DNA of 64,000 nt, taken from assembly GCA_964057225.1 (NCBI GenBank), contig CAXKVF010000080.1:62001-126000 (forward strand), given 5' to 3'. The first letter of the stretch is position 1. The number at the start of each line of letters is the position of its first letter. Source of the stretch: Auanema rhodensis. Taxonomy: Eukaryota; Nematoda; Chromadorea; Rhabditida; Rhabditidae. Below the pieces are notes generated by a model. That model had not been told where the DNA came from. It saw only the letters and a list, made by a program, of their open reading frames with translations, and made no database searches. This document shows positions 52,551 to 64,000 of this stretch, one piece after another. The position numbers were made by a program, and so were the translations under genes.

Positions 52551-54950
52551 CTAAAAACAAATTTTTATTGATATTGGTGCATGGTAACCATGACTTTGAA
52601 ATTTACGTGAACTTTAATTTATGCTAATTAAATGTACACGTGATGTGCACTTGGTATGTAACTCGCTTCACGTGAAAGATAAAGAGATGCGGTTTTCAAA
52701 ATTAGATTCCCCATGTCCATATTAGTCTAAAAACAAATTTTTATTGATATTGGTTCATGGTAACCATGACTTTGAAATTTACGTGAACTTTAATTTATGC
52801 TTATTAAATGTACACGTGATGTGCACTTGGTATGTAACTCGCTTCACGTGAAAGATAAAGAGATGCGGTTTTCAAAATTAGATTCCCCATGTCCATATTA
52901 GTCTAAAAACAAATTTTTATTGATATTGGTGCATGGTAACCATGACTTTGAAATTTACGTGAACTTTAATTTATGCTAATTAAATGTACACGTGATGTGC
53001 ACTTGGTATGTAACTCGCTTCACGTGAAAGATAAAGAGATGCGGTTTTCAAAATTAGATTCCCCATGTCCATATTAGTCTAAAAACAAATTTTTATTGAT
53101 ATTGGTTCATGGTAACCATGACTTTGAAATTTACGTGAACTTTAATTAATGCTAATTAAATGTACACGTGATGTGCACTTGGTATGTAACTCGCTTTACG
53201 TGAAAGATAAAGAGATGCGGTTTTCAAAATTAGATTCCCCATGTCCATATTAGTCTAAAAACAAATTTTTATTGATATTGGTTCATGGTAACCATGACTT
53301 TGAAATTTACGTGAACTTTAATTTATGCTAATTAAATGTACACGTGATGTGCACTTGGTATGTAACTCGCTTCACGTGAAAGATAAAGAGATGCGGTTTT
53401 CAAAATTAGATTCCCCCTGTCCATATTAGTCTAAAAACAAATTTTTATTGATATTGCTTCATGGTAACCATGACTTTGAAATTTACGTGAACTTTAATTT
53501 ATGCTAATTAAATGTTCACGTGATGTGCACTTGGTATGTAACTCGCTTCACGTGAAAGATAAAGAGATGCGGTTTTCAAAATTAGATTCCCCATGTCCAT
53601 ATTAGTCTAAAAACAAATTTTTATTGATATTGCTTCATGGTAACCATGACTTTGAAATTTACGTGAACTTTAATTTATGCTAATTAAATGTACACGTGAT
53701 GTGCACTTGGTATGTAACTCGCTTCACGTGAAAGATAAAGAGATGCGGTTTTCAAAATTAGATTCCCCATGTCCATATTAGTCTAAAAACAAATTTTTAT
53801 TGATATTGGTGCATGGTAACCATGACTTTGAAATTTACGTGAACTTTAATTTATGCTAATTAAATGTACACGTGATGTGCACTTGGTATGTAACTCGCTT
53901 CACGTGAAAGATGAAGAGATGCGGTTTTCAAAATTAGATTCCCCATGTCCATATTAGTCTAAAAACAAATTTTTATTGATATTGGTTCATGGTAACCATG
54001 ACTTTGAAATTTACGTGAACTTTAATTTATGCTAATTAAATGTACACGTGATGTGCACTTGGTATGTAACTCGCTTCACGTGAAAGATAAAGAGATGCGG
54101 TTTTCAAAATTAGATTCCCCATGTCCATATTAGTCTAAAAACAAATTTTTATTGATATTGGTGCATGGTAACCATGACTTTGAAATTTACGTGAACTTTA
54201 ATTTATGCTAATTAAATGTACACGTGATGTGCACTTGGTATGTAACTCGCTTCACGTGAAAGATAAAGAGATGCGGTTTTCAAAATTAGATTCCCCATGT
54301 CCATATTAGTCTAAAAACAAATTTTTATTGATATTGGTGCATGGTAACCATGACTTTGAAATTTACGTGAACTTTAATTTATGCTAATTAAATGTACACG
54401 TGATGTGCACTTGGTATGTAACTCGCTTCACGTGAAAGATAAAGAGATGCGGTTTTCAAAATTAGATTCCTCATGTCCATATTAGTCTAAAAACAAATTT
54501 TTATTGATATTGGTTCATGGTAACCATGACTTTGAAATTTACGTGAACTTTAATTTATGCTAATTAAATGTACACGTGATGTGCACTTGGTATGTAACTC
54601 GCTTCACGTGAAAGATAAAGAGATGCGGTTTTCAAAATTAGATTCCCCATGTCCATATTAGTCTAAAAACAAATTTTTATTGATATTGGTTCATGGTAAC
54701 CATGACTTTGAAATTTACGTGAACTTTAATTTATGCTAATTAAATGTACACGTGATGTGCACTTGGTATGTAACTCGCTTCACGTGAAAGATAAAGAGAT
54801 GTGGTTTTCAAAATTAGATTCCCCATGTCCATATTAGTCTAAAAACAAATTTTTATTGATATTGCTTCATGGTAACCATGACTTTGAAATTTACGTGAAC
54901 TTTAATTTATGCTAATTAAATGTACACGTGATGTGCACTTGGTATGTAAC
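47700..54950 (+). repeat. 27-monomer-spaced duplication (offset 4752 bp)
   Basis: About 47.7-50.2 kb matches 52.4-54.95 kb: CTTTACGTG at 48445 and 53197, CCCCCTGTCC at 48665 and 53417, ATGTTCACGTG at 48764 and 53516, GATGAAG near 49161 and 53913, GATGTGG at 50050 and 54802. The preceding CCGTATTAGTCTC marker (47263, 52367) is 5104 bp apart, so two monomers were lost between that marker and CTTTACGTG in the later copy: 830 bp instead of 1182 bp. Confidence 0.85.
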
Positions 54951-57900
54951 TCGCTTCACGTGAAAGATAAAGAAATGCGGTTTTCAAAATTAGATTCCTC
55001 ATGTCCATATTAGTCTAAAAACAAATTTTTATTGATATTGGTTCATGGTAACCATGACTTTGAAATTTACGTGAACTTTAATTTATGCTAATTAAATGTA
55101 CACGTGATGTGCACTTGGTATGTAACTCGCTTCACGTGAAAGATAAAGAGATGCGGTTTTCAAAATTAGATTCCCCATGTCCATATTAGTCTAAAAACAA
55201 ATTTTTATTGATATTGCTTCATGGTAACCATGACTTTGAAATTTACGTGAACTTTAATTTATGCTAATTAAATGTACACGTGATGTGCACTTGGTATGTA
55301 ACTCGCTTCACGTGAAAGATAAAGAGATGCGGTTTTCAAAATTAGATTCCCCATGTCCATATTAGTCTAAAAACAAATTTTTATTGATATTGCTTCATGG
55401 TAACCATGACTTTGAAATTTACGTGAACTTTAATTTATGCTAATTAAATGTACACGTGATGTGCACTTGGTATGTAACTCGCTTCACGTGAAAGATAAAG
55501 AGATGCGGTTTTCAAAATTAGATTCCCCATGTCCATATTAGTCTAAAAACAAATTCTTATTGATATTGCTTCATGGTAACCATGACTTTGAAATTTACGT
55601 GAACTTTAATTTATGCTAATTAAATGTACACGTGATGTGCACTTGGTATGTAACTCGCTTCACGTGAAAGATAAAGAGATGCGGTTTTCAAAATTAGATT
55701 CCCCATGTCCATATTAGTCTAAAAACAAATTTTTATTGATATTGGTGCATGGTAACCATGACTTTGAAATTTACGTGAACTTTAATTTATGCTAATTAAA
55801 TGTACACGTGATGTGCACTTGGTATGTAACTCGCTTCACGTGAAAGATGAAGAGATGCGGTTTTCAAAATTAGATTCCCCATGTCCATATTAGTCTAAAA
55901 ACAAATTTTTATTGATATTGGTTCATGGTAACCATGACTTTGAAATTTACGTGAACTTTAATTTATGCTAATTAAATGTACACGTGATGTGCACTTGGTA
56001 TGTAACTCGCTTCACGTGAAAGATAAAGAGATGCGGTTTTCAAAATTAGATTCCCCATGTCCATATTAGTCTAAAAACAAATTTTTATTGATATTGGTGC
56101 ATGGTAACCATGACTTTGAAATTTACGTGAACTTTAATTTATGCTAATTAAATGTACACGTGATGTGCACTTGGTATGTAACTCGCTTCACGTGAAAGAT
56201 AAAGAGATGCGGTTTTCAAAATTAGATTCCCCATGTCCATATTAGTCTAAAAACAAATTTTTATTGATATTGGTTCATGGTAACCATGACTTTGAAATTT
56301 ACGTGAACTTTAATTTATGCTAATTAAATGTACACGTGATGTGCACTTGGTATGTAACTCGCTTCACGTGAAAGATAAAGAGATGTGGTTTTCAAAATTA
56401 GATTCCCCATGTCCATATTAGTCTAAAAACAAATTTTTATTGATATTGCTTCATGGTAACCATGACTTTGAAATTTACGTGAACTTTAATTTATGCTAAT
56501 TAAATGTACACGTGATGTGCACTTGGTATGTAACTCGCTTCACGTGAAAGATAAAGAAATGCGGTTTTCAAAATTAGATTCCTCATGTCCATATTAGTCT
56601 AAAAACAAATTTTTATTGATATTGGTTCATGGTAACCATGACTTTGAAATTTACGTGAACTTTAATTTATGCTAATTAAATGTACACGTGATGTGCACTT
56701 GGTATGTAACTCGCTTCACGTGAAAGATAAAGAGATTCGGTTTTCAAAATTAGATTCCCCATGTCCATATTAGTCTAAAAACAAATTTTTATTGATATTG
56801 GTGCATGGTAACCATGACTTTGAAATTTACGTGAACTTTAATTTATGCTAATTAAATGTACACGTGATGTGCACTTGGTATGTAACTCGCTTCACGTGAA
56901 AGATGAAGAGATGCGGTTTTCAAAATTAGATTCCCCATGTCCATATTAGTCTAAAAACAAATTTTTATTGATATTGGTTCATGGTAACCATGACTTTGAA
57001 ATTTACGTGAACTTTAATTTATGCTAATTAAATGTACACGTGATGTGCACTTGGTATGTAACTCGCTTCACGTGAAAGATAAAGAGATGCGGTTTTCAAA
57101 ATTAGATTCCCCATGTCCATATTAGTCTAAAAACAAATTTTTATTGATATTGGTGCATGGTAACCATGACTTTGAAATTTACGTGAACTTTAATTTATGC
57201 TAATTAAATGTACACGTGATGTGCACTTGGTATGTAACTCGCTTCACGTGAAAGATAAAGAGATGCGGTTTTCACAATTAGATTCCCCATGTCCATATTA
57301 GTCTAAAAACAAATTTTTATTGATATTGGTTCATGGTAACCATGACTTTGAAATTTACGTGAACTTTAATTTATGCTAATTAAATGTACACGTGATGTGC
57401 ACTTGGTATGTAACTCGCTTCACGTGAAAGATAAAGAGATGCGGTTTTCAAAATTAGATTCCCCATGTCCATATTAGTCTAAAAACAAATTTTTATTGAT
57501 ATTGGTGCATGGTAACCATGACTTTGAAATTTACGTGAACTTTAATTTATGCTAATTAAATGTACACGTGATGTGCACTTGGTATGTAACTCGCTTCACG
57601 TGAAAGATAAAGAGATGCGGTTTTCAAAATTAGATTCCCCATGTCCATATTAGTCTAAAAACAAATTTTTATTGATATTGGTTCATGGTAACCATGACTT
57701 TGAAATTTACGTGAACTTTAATTTATGCTAATTAAATGTACACGTGATGTGCACTTGGTATGTAACTCGCTTCACGTGAAAGATAAAGAGATGTGGTTTT
57801 CAAAATTAGATTCCCCATGTCCATATTAGTCTAAAAACAAATTTTTATTGATATTGCTTCATGGTAACCATGACTTTGAAATTTACGTGAACTTTAATTT

Positions 57901-60100
57901 ATGCTAATTAAATGTACACGTGATGTGCACTTGGTATGTAACTCGCTTCACGTGAAAGATAAAGAAATGCGGTTTTCAAAATTAGATTCCTCATGTCCAT
58001 ATTAGTCTAAAAACAAATTTTTATTGATATTGGTTCATGGTAACCATGACTTTGAAATTTACGTGAACTTTAATTTATGCTAATTAAATGTACACGTGAT
58101 GTGCACTTGGTATGTAACTCGCTTCACGTGAAAGATAAAGAGATGCGGTTTTCAAAATTAGATTCCCCATGTCCATATTAGTCTAAAAACAAATTTTTAT
58201 TGATATTGCTTCATGGTAACCATGACTTTGAAATTTACGTGAACTTTAATTTATGCTAATTAAATGTACACGTGATGTGCACTTGGTATGTAACTCGCTT
58301 CACGTGAAAGATAAAGAGATGCGGTTTTCAAAATTAGATTCCCCATGTCCATATTAGTCTAAAAACAAATTTTTATTGATATTGCTTCATGGTAACCATG
58401 ACTTTGAAATTTACGTGAACTTTAATTTATGCTAATTAAATGTACACGTGATGTGCACTTGGTATGTAACTCGCTTCACGTGAAAGATAAAGAGATTCGG
58501 TTTTCAAAATTAGATTCCCCATGTCCATATTAGTCTAAAAACAAATTTTTATTGATATTGGTGCATGGTAACCATGACTTTGAAATTTACGTGAACTTTA
58601 ATTTATGCTAATTAAATGTACACGTGATGTGCACTTGGTATGTAACTCGCTTCACGTGAAAGATAAAGAGATGCGGTTTTCAAAATTAGATTCCCCATGT
58701 CCATATTAGTCTAAAAACAAATTTTTATTGATATTGGTTCATGGTAACCATGACTTTGAAATTTACGTGAACTTTAATTTATGCTAATTAAATGTACACG
58801 TGATGTGCACTTGGTATGTAACTCGCTTCACGTGAAAGATAAAGAGATGCGGTTTTCAAAATTAGATTCCCCATGTCCATATTAGTCTAAAAACAAATTT
58901 TTATTGATATTGGTGCATGGTAACCATGACTTTGAAATTTACGTGAACTTTAATTTATGCTAATTAAATGTACACGTGATGTGCACTTGGTATGTAACTC
59001 GCTTCACGTGAAAGATAAAGAGATGCGGTTTTCAAAATTAGATTCCCCATGTCCATATTAGTCTAAAAACAAATTTTTATTGATATTGGTTCATGGTAAC
59101 CATGACTTTGAAATTTACGTGAACTTTAATTTATGCTAATTAAATGTACACGTGATGTGCACTTGGTATGTAACTCGCTTCACGTGAAAGATAAAGAGAT
59201 GCGGTTTTCAAAATTAGATTCCCCATGTCCATATTAGTCTAAAAACAAATTTTTATTGATATTGGTTCATGGTAACCATGACTTTGAAATTTACGTGAAC
59301 TTTAATTTATGCTAATTAAATGTACACGTGATGTGCACTTGGTATGTAACTCGCTTCACGTGAAAGATAAAGAGATGTGGTTTTCAAAATTAGATTCCCC
59401 ATGTCCATATTAGTCTAAAAACAAATTTTTATTGATATTGCTTCATGGTAACCATGACTTTGAAATTTACGTGAACTTTAATTTATGCTAATTAAATGTA
59501 CACGTGATGTGCACTTGGTATGTAACTCGCTTCACGTGAAAGATAAAGAAATGCGGTTTTCAAAATTAGATTCCTCATGTCCATATTAGTCTAAAAACAA
59601 ATTTTTATTGATATTGGTTCATGGTAACCATGACTTTGAAATTTACGTGAACTTTAATTTATGCTAATTAAATGTACACGTGATGTGCACTTGGTATGTA
59701 ACTCGCTTCACGTGAAAGATAAAGAGATGCGGTTTTCAAAATTAGATTCCCCATGTCCATATTAGTCTAAAAACAAATTTTTATTGATATTGCTTCATGG
59801 TAACCATGACTTTGAAATTTACGTGAACTTTAATTTATGCTAATTAAATGTACACGTGATGTGCACTTGGTATGTAACTCGCTTCACGTGAAAGATAAAG
59901 AGATGCGGTTTTGAAAATTAGATTCCCCATGTCCATATTAGTCTAAAAACAAATTTTTATTGATATTGCTTCATGGTAACCATGACTTTGAAATTTACGT
60001 GAACTTTAATTTATGCTAATTAAATGTACACGTGATGTGCACTTGGTATGTAACTCGCTTCACGTGAAAGATAAAGAAATGCGGTTTTCAAAATTAGATT
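54800..60100 (+). repeat. Marker cassette recurring every 8-9 monomers
   Basis: GATGTGG followed one monomer later by AAAGAAATG plus ATTCCTCATG occurs at 54802, 56386, 57794 and 59378, spaced by 1584, 1408 and 1584 bp (9, 8 and 9 monomers). AAATTCTTATTG follows at 55556 as it does at 38836 and 51684. GAGATTCGG marks 56736 and 58496, ten monomers apart. The spacing varies by single monomers, as expected for unequal exchange within a higher-order unit. Private variants include TTCACAATTAG near 57276 and TTTTGAAAATT near 59913. Confidence 0.82.
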
Positions 60101-60399
60101 CCTCATGTCCATATTAGTCTAAAAACAAATTTTTATTGATATTGGTTCATGGTAACCATGACTTTGAAATTTACGTGAACTTTAATTTATGCTTATTAAA
60201 TGTACACGTGATGTGCACTTGGTATGTAACTCGCTTCACGTGAAAGATAAAGAGATGCGGTTTTCAAAATTAGATTCCCCATGTCCATATTAGTCTAAAA
60301 ACAAATTTTTATTGATATTGGTGCATGGTAACCATGACTTTGAAATTTACGTGAACTTTAATTTATGCTAATTAAATGTACACGTGATGTGCACTTGGT

Positions 60400-63300
60400 A
60401 TGTAACTCGCTTCACGTGAAAGATAAAGAGATGCGGTTTTCAAAATTAGATTCCCCATGTCCATATTAGTCTGAAAACAAATTTTTATTGATATTGGTTC
60501 ATGGTAACCATGACTTTGAAATTTACGTGAACTTTAATTTATGCTAATTAAATGTACACGTGATGTGCACTTGGTATGTAACTCGCTTCACGTGAAAGAT
60601 AAAGAGATGCGGTTTTCAAAATTAGATTCCCCATGTCCATATTAGTCTAAAAACAAATTTTTATTGATATTGGTGCATGGTAACCATGACTTTGAAATTT
60701 ACGTGAACTTTAATTTATGCTAATTAAATGTACACGTGATGTGCACTTGGTATGTAATTCGCTTCACGTGAAAGATAAAGAGATGCGGTTTTCAAAATTA
60801 GATTCCCCATGTCCATATTAGTCTAAAAACAAATTTTTATTGATATTGGTTCATGGTAACCATGACTTTGAAATTTACGTGAACTTTAATTAATGCTAAT
60901 TAAATGTACACGTGATGTGCACTTGGTATGTAACTCGCTTCACGTGAAAGATAAAGAGATGCGGTTTTCAAAATTAGATTCCCCATGTCCATATTAGTCT
61001 AAAAACAAATTTTTATTGATATTGCTTCATGGTAACCATGACTTTGAAATTTACGTGAACTTTAATTTATGCTAATTAAATGTACACGTGATGTGCACTT
61101 GGTATGTAACTCGCTTCACGTGAAAGATAAAGAGATGCGGTTTTCAAAATTAGATTCCCCATGTCCATATTAGTCTAAAAACAAATTTTTATTGATATTG
61201 GTTCATGGTAACCATGACTTTGAAATTTACGTGAACTTTAATTTATGCTAATTAAATGTACACGTGATGTGCACTTGGTATGTAACTCGCTTCACGTGAA
61301 AGATAAAGAGATGCGGTTTTCAAAATTAGATTCCCCATGTCCATATTAGTCTAAAAACAAATTTTTATTGATATTGGTGCATGGTAACCATGACTTTGAA
61401 ATTTACGTGAACTTTAATTTATGCTAATTAAATGTACACGTGATGTGCACTTGGTATGTAACTCGCTTCACGTGAAAGATAAAGAGATGCGGTTCTCAAA
61501 ATTAGATTCCCCATGTCCATATTAGTCTAAAAACAAATTTTTATTGATATTGGTGCATGGTAACCATGACTTTGAAATTTACGTGAACTTTAATTTATGC
61601 TAATTAAATGTACACGTGATGTGCACTTGGTATGTAACTCGCTTCACGTGAAAGATAAAGAAATGCGGTTTTCAAAATTAGATTCCCCATGTCCATATTA
61701 GTCTAAAAACAAATTTTTATTGATATTGGTTCATGGTAACCATGACTTTGAAATTTACGTGAACTTTAATTTATGCTAATTAAATGTACACGTGATGTGC
61801 ACTTGGTATGTAACTCGCTTCACGTGAAAGATAAAGAGATGCGGTTTTCAAAATTAGATTCCCCATGTCCATATTAGTCTAAAAACAAATTTTTATTGAT
61901 ATTGGTTCATGGTAACCATGACTTTGAAATTTACGTGAACTTTAATTAATGCTAATTAAATGTACACGTGATGTGCACTTGGTATGTAACTCGCTTCACG
62001 TGAAAGATAAAGAGATGCGGTTTTCAAAATTAGATTCCCCATGTCCATATTAGTCTGAAAACAAATTTTTATTGATATTGGTTCATGGTAACCATGACTT
62101 TGAAATTTACGTGAACTTTAATTTATGCTAATTAAATGTACACGTGATGTGCACTTGGTATGTAACTCGCTTCACGTGAAAGATAAAGAGATGCGGTTTT
62201 CAAAATTAGATTCCCCATGTCCATATTAGTCTAAAAACAAATTTTTATTGATATTGGTGCATGGTAACCATGACTTTGAAATTTACGTGAACTTTAATTT
62301 ATGCTAATTAAATGTACACGTGATGTGCACTTGGTATGTAATTCGCTTCACGTGAAAGATAAAGAGATGCGGTTTTCAAAATTAGATTCCCCATGTCCAT
62401 ATTAGTCTAAAAACAAATTTTTATTGATATTGGTTCATGGTAACCATGACTTTGAAATTTACGTGAACTTTAATTAATGCTAATTAAATGTACACGTGAT
62501 GTGCACTTGGTATGTAACTCGCTTCACGTGAAAGATAAAGAGATGCGGTTTTCAAAATTAGATTCCCCATGTCCATATTAGTCTAAAAACAAATTTTTAT
62601 TGATATTGCTTCATGGTAACCATGACTTTGAAATTTACGTGAACTTTAATTTATGCTAATTAAATGTACACGTGATGTGCACTTGGTATGTAACTCGCTT
62701 CACGTGAAAGATAAAGAGATGCGGTTTTCAAAATTAGATTCCCCATGTCCATATTAGTCTAAAAACAAATTTTTATTGATATTGGTTCATGGTAACCATG
62801 ACTTTGAAATTTACGTGAACTTTAATTTATGCTAATTAAATGTACACGTGATGTGCACTTGGTATGTAACTCGCTTCACGTGAAAGATAAAGAGATGCGG
62901 TTTTCAAAATTAGATTCCCCATGTCCATATTAGTCTAAAAACAAATTTTTATTGATATTGGTGCATGGTAACCATGACTTTGAAATTTACGTGAACTTTA
63001 ATTTATGCTAATTAAATGTACACGTGATGTGCACTTGGTATGTAACTCGCTTCACGTGAAAGATAAAGAGATGCGGTTCTCAAAATTAGATTCCCCATGT
63101 CCATATTAGTCTAAAAACAAATTTTTATTGATATTGGTGCATGGTAACCATGACTTTGAAATTTACGTGAACTTTAATTTATGCTAATTAAATGTACACG
63201 TGATGTGCACTTGGTATGTAACTCGCTTCACGTGAAAGATAAAGAAATGCGGTTTTCAAAATTAGATTCCCCATGTCCATATTAGTCTAAAAACAAATTT

Positions 63301-63635
63301 TTATTGATATTGGTTCATGGTAACCATGACTTTGAAATTTACGTGAACTTTAATTTATGCTAATTAAATGTACACGTGATGTGCACTTGGTATGTAACTC
63401 GCTTCACGTGAAAGATAAAGAGATGCGGTTTTCAAAATTAGATTCCCCATGTCCATATTAGTCTAAAAACAAATTTTTATTGATATTGGTTCATGGTAAC
63501 CATGACTTTGAAATTTACGTGAACTTTAATTAATGCTAATTAAATGTACACGTGATGTGCACTTGGTATGTAACTCGCTTCACGTGAAAGATAAAGAGAT
63601 GCGGTTTTCAAAATTAGATTCCCCATGTCCATATT
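60400..63635 (+). repeat. 9-monomer tandem pair (offset 1584 bp)
   Basis: Private variants recur at 1584 bp: GTCTGAAAAC at 60473 and 62057, GTAATTCGC at 60758 and 62342, GGTTCTCAAA at 61495 and 63079, AAAGAAATG near 61662 and 63246, and TTAATTAATGC near 60892, 61948, 62476 and 63532 in matching places. The variable-site states match through both copies. The pattern ends near 63641, where a third copy would need GTCTGAAAAC but has GTCTAAAAAC. Confidence 0.9.
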
Positions 63636-63877
63636 AGTCTAAAAACAAATTTTTATTGATATTGCTTCATGGTAACCATGACTTTGAAATTTACGTGAAC
63701 TTTAATTTATGCTAATTAAATGTACACGTGATGTGCACTTGGTATGTAACTCGCTTCACGTGAAAGATAAAGAGATGCGGTTTTCAAAATTAGATTCCCC
63801 ATGTCCATATTAGTCTAAAAACAAATTTTTATTGATATTGCTTCATGGTAACCATGACTTTGAAATTTACGTGAACT

Positions 63878-64000
63878 TTAATTTATGCTAATTAAATGTA
63901 CACGTGATGTGCACTTGGTATGTAACTCGCTTCACGTGAAAGATAAAGAGATGCGGTTTTCAAAATTAGATTCCCCATGTCCATATTAGTCTAAAAACAA
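63878..64000 (+). repeat. Partial last monomer cut by the window edge
   Basis: The final unit begins at 63878 in the chosen phase and is cut after about 123 of 176 bases, inside the A-rich stretch. It matches the consensus over the part present. The array therefore continues beyond the window. Confidence 0.95.

Larger units (their letters stand above)
1..64000 (+). repeat. Continuous 176-bp satellite DNA array, about 364 monomers, single orientation
   Basis: The same 176-bp unit repeats from the first to the last base with no interruption. Consensus phase slips by only -11 bases in total: CACGTG is at 24 in the first monomer and at 63373 in monomer 361, that is 360 x 176 minus 11. Copies usually differ from the consensus at zero to three sites. 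All are direct repeats; no inverted block was seen. By hand count the consensus has 30 G and 26 C (31.8% G+C). Unit length, purity and nested higher-order repeats fit a eukaryotic centromeric or heterochromatic satellite. That role is inferred; the family was not recognised. Neither array edge is present, so the true length exceeds 64 kb. Confidence 0.98.

Noticed and set aside
1-64000. CRISPR array
   Set aside because: There are no unique spacers between repeats; units abut directly, and 176 bp is far longer than CRISPR repeats.
1-64000. Human-type alpha satellite or the Arabidopsis 178-bp centromere repeat
   Set aside because: Unit length is close, but the sequence does not resemble either as I know them, and no CENP-B box core (TTCG..CGGG) is present.
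1-64000. Tandem rRNA, tRNA, histone or other gene cluster
   Set aside because: The unit is too short, AT-rich, closed in all frames, and shows no tRNA-like or 5S-like internal promoter boxes that I could recognise.
1-64000. Prokaryotic promoters, terminators or origins suggested by AT-rich stretches and hairpins
   Set aside because: They are parts of the satellite unit, repeated in every monomer, with no adjoining gene to regulate.

Overview
The whole 64-kb window is one unbroken tandem array of a single satellite DNA family. The repeat unit is 176 bp (about 32% G+C by my count of the consensus), all copies lie head to tail in one orientation, and there are 363 complete monomers plus a partial last one of about 123 bp. 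I found no protein-coding gene, RNA gene, transposon, CRISPR array or unique spacer. Neither edge of the array is inside the window. Only two open frames of 60 codons appear, and both are by-products of the repeat.

This organisation is eukaryotic. A 150-180 bp, AT-rich monomer repeated over tens of kilobases with higher-order repeats is typical of centromeric or other heterochromatic satellites in plants and animals. I do not recognise the family and cannot name the organism. It is not human alpha satellite or the Arabidopsis 178-bp repeat as I know them, and it has no CENP-B box. A centromere role is inference from size, purity and dyad content.

Monomer anatomy (position 1 of the window used as monomer base 1): a 7-bp inverted repeat around bases 1-19, CACGTG at 24-29, GTGCAC at 32-37, the 10-bp palindrome TTCACGTGAA at 54-63, TTTTCAAAA at 80-88, A/T tracts at 116-129, CATGGTAACCATG at 143-155 and TACGTG at 167-172. 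The hexamer ACGTGA occurs three times per monomer, 33 and 32 bp apart, close to three helical turns.

Layout. 0-6.7 kb: monomers in a 13-mer higher-order pattern (offset 2288 bp) with overlapping 5-, 8- and 11-mer relationships. 6.7-15.6 kb: alternating dimers embedded in large duplications (13-mer offset 2284 bp, then a 17-mer tandem pair, offset 2989 bp); ten of the twelve length mutants found lie here. 15.6-21.2 kb: less ordered, single-monomer and 7-mer similarities. 21.2-24.9 kb: near-perfect 10-mer tandem pair (1760 bp). 26.2-27.2 kb: trimer pair (528 bp). 28.4-29.2 kb: two length mutants. 30.4-33.2 kb: 8-mer pair (1408 bp). 32.7-55 kb: a mosaic of long duplications at offsets of 4400, 8800, 3344, 12848 and 4752 bp that repeatedly reuse one multi-monomer cassette. 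54.8-60.1 kb: a marker cassette recurring every 8-9 monomers. 60.4-63.6 kb: 9-mer tandem pair (1584 bp).

There is no pathway here. The interest lies in how the array evolves (nested duplications, conversion-like patches, strict unit length) and in a possible protein-binding grammar repeated more than 360 times. All offsets and boundaries were read by eye from shared diagnostic variants. Boundaries are good to about one monomer; offsets between markers are exact counts.
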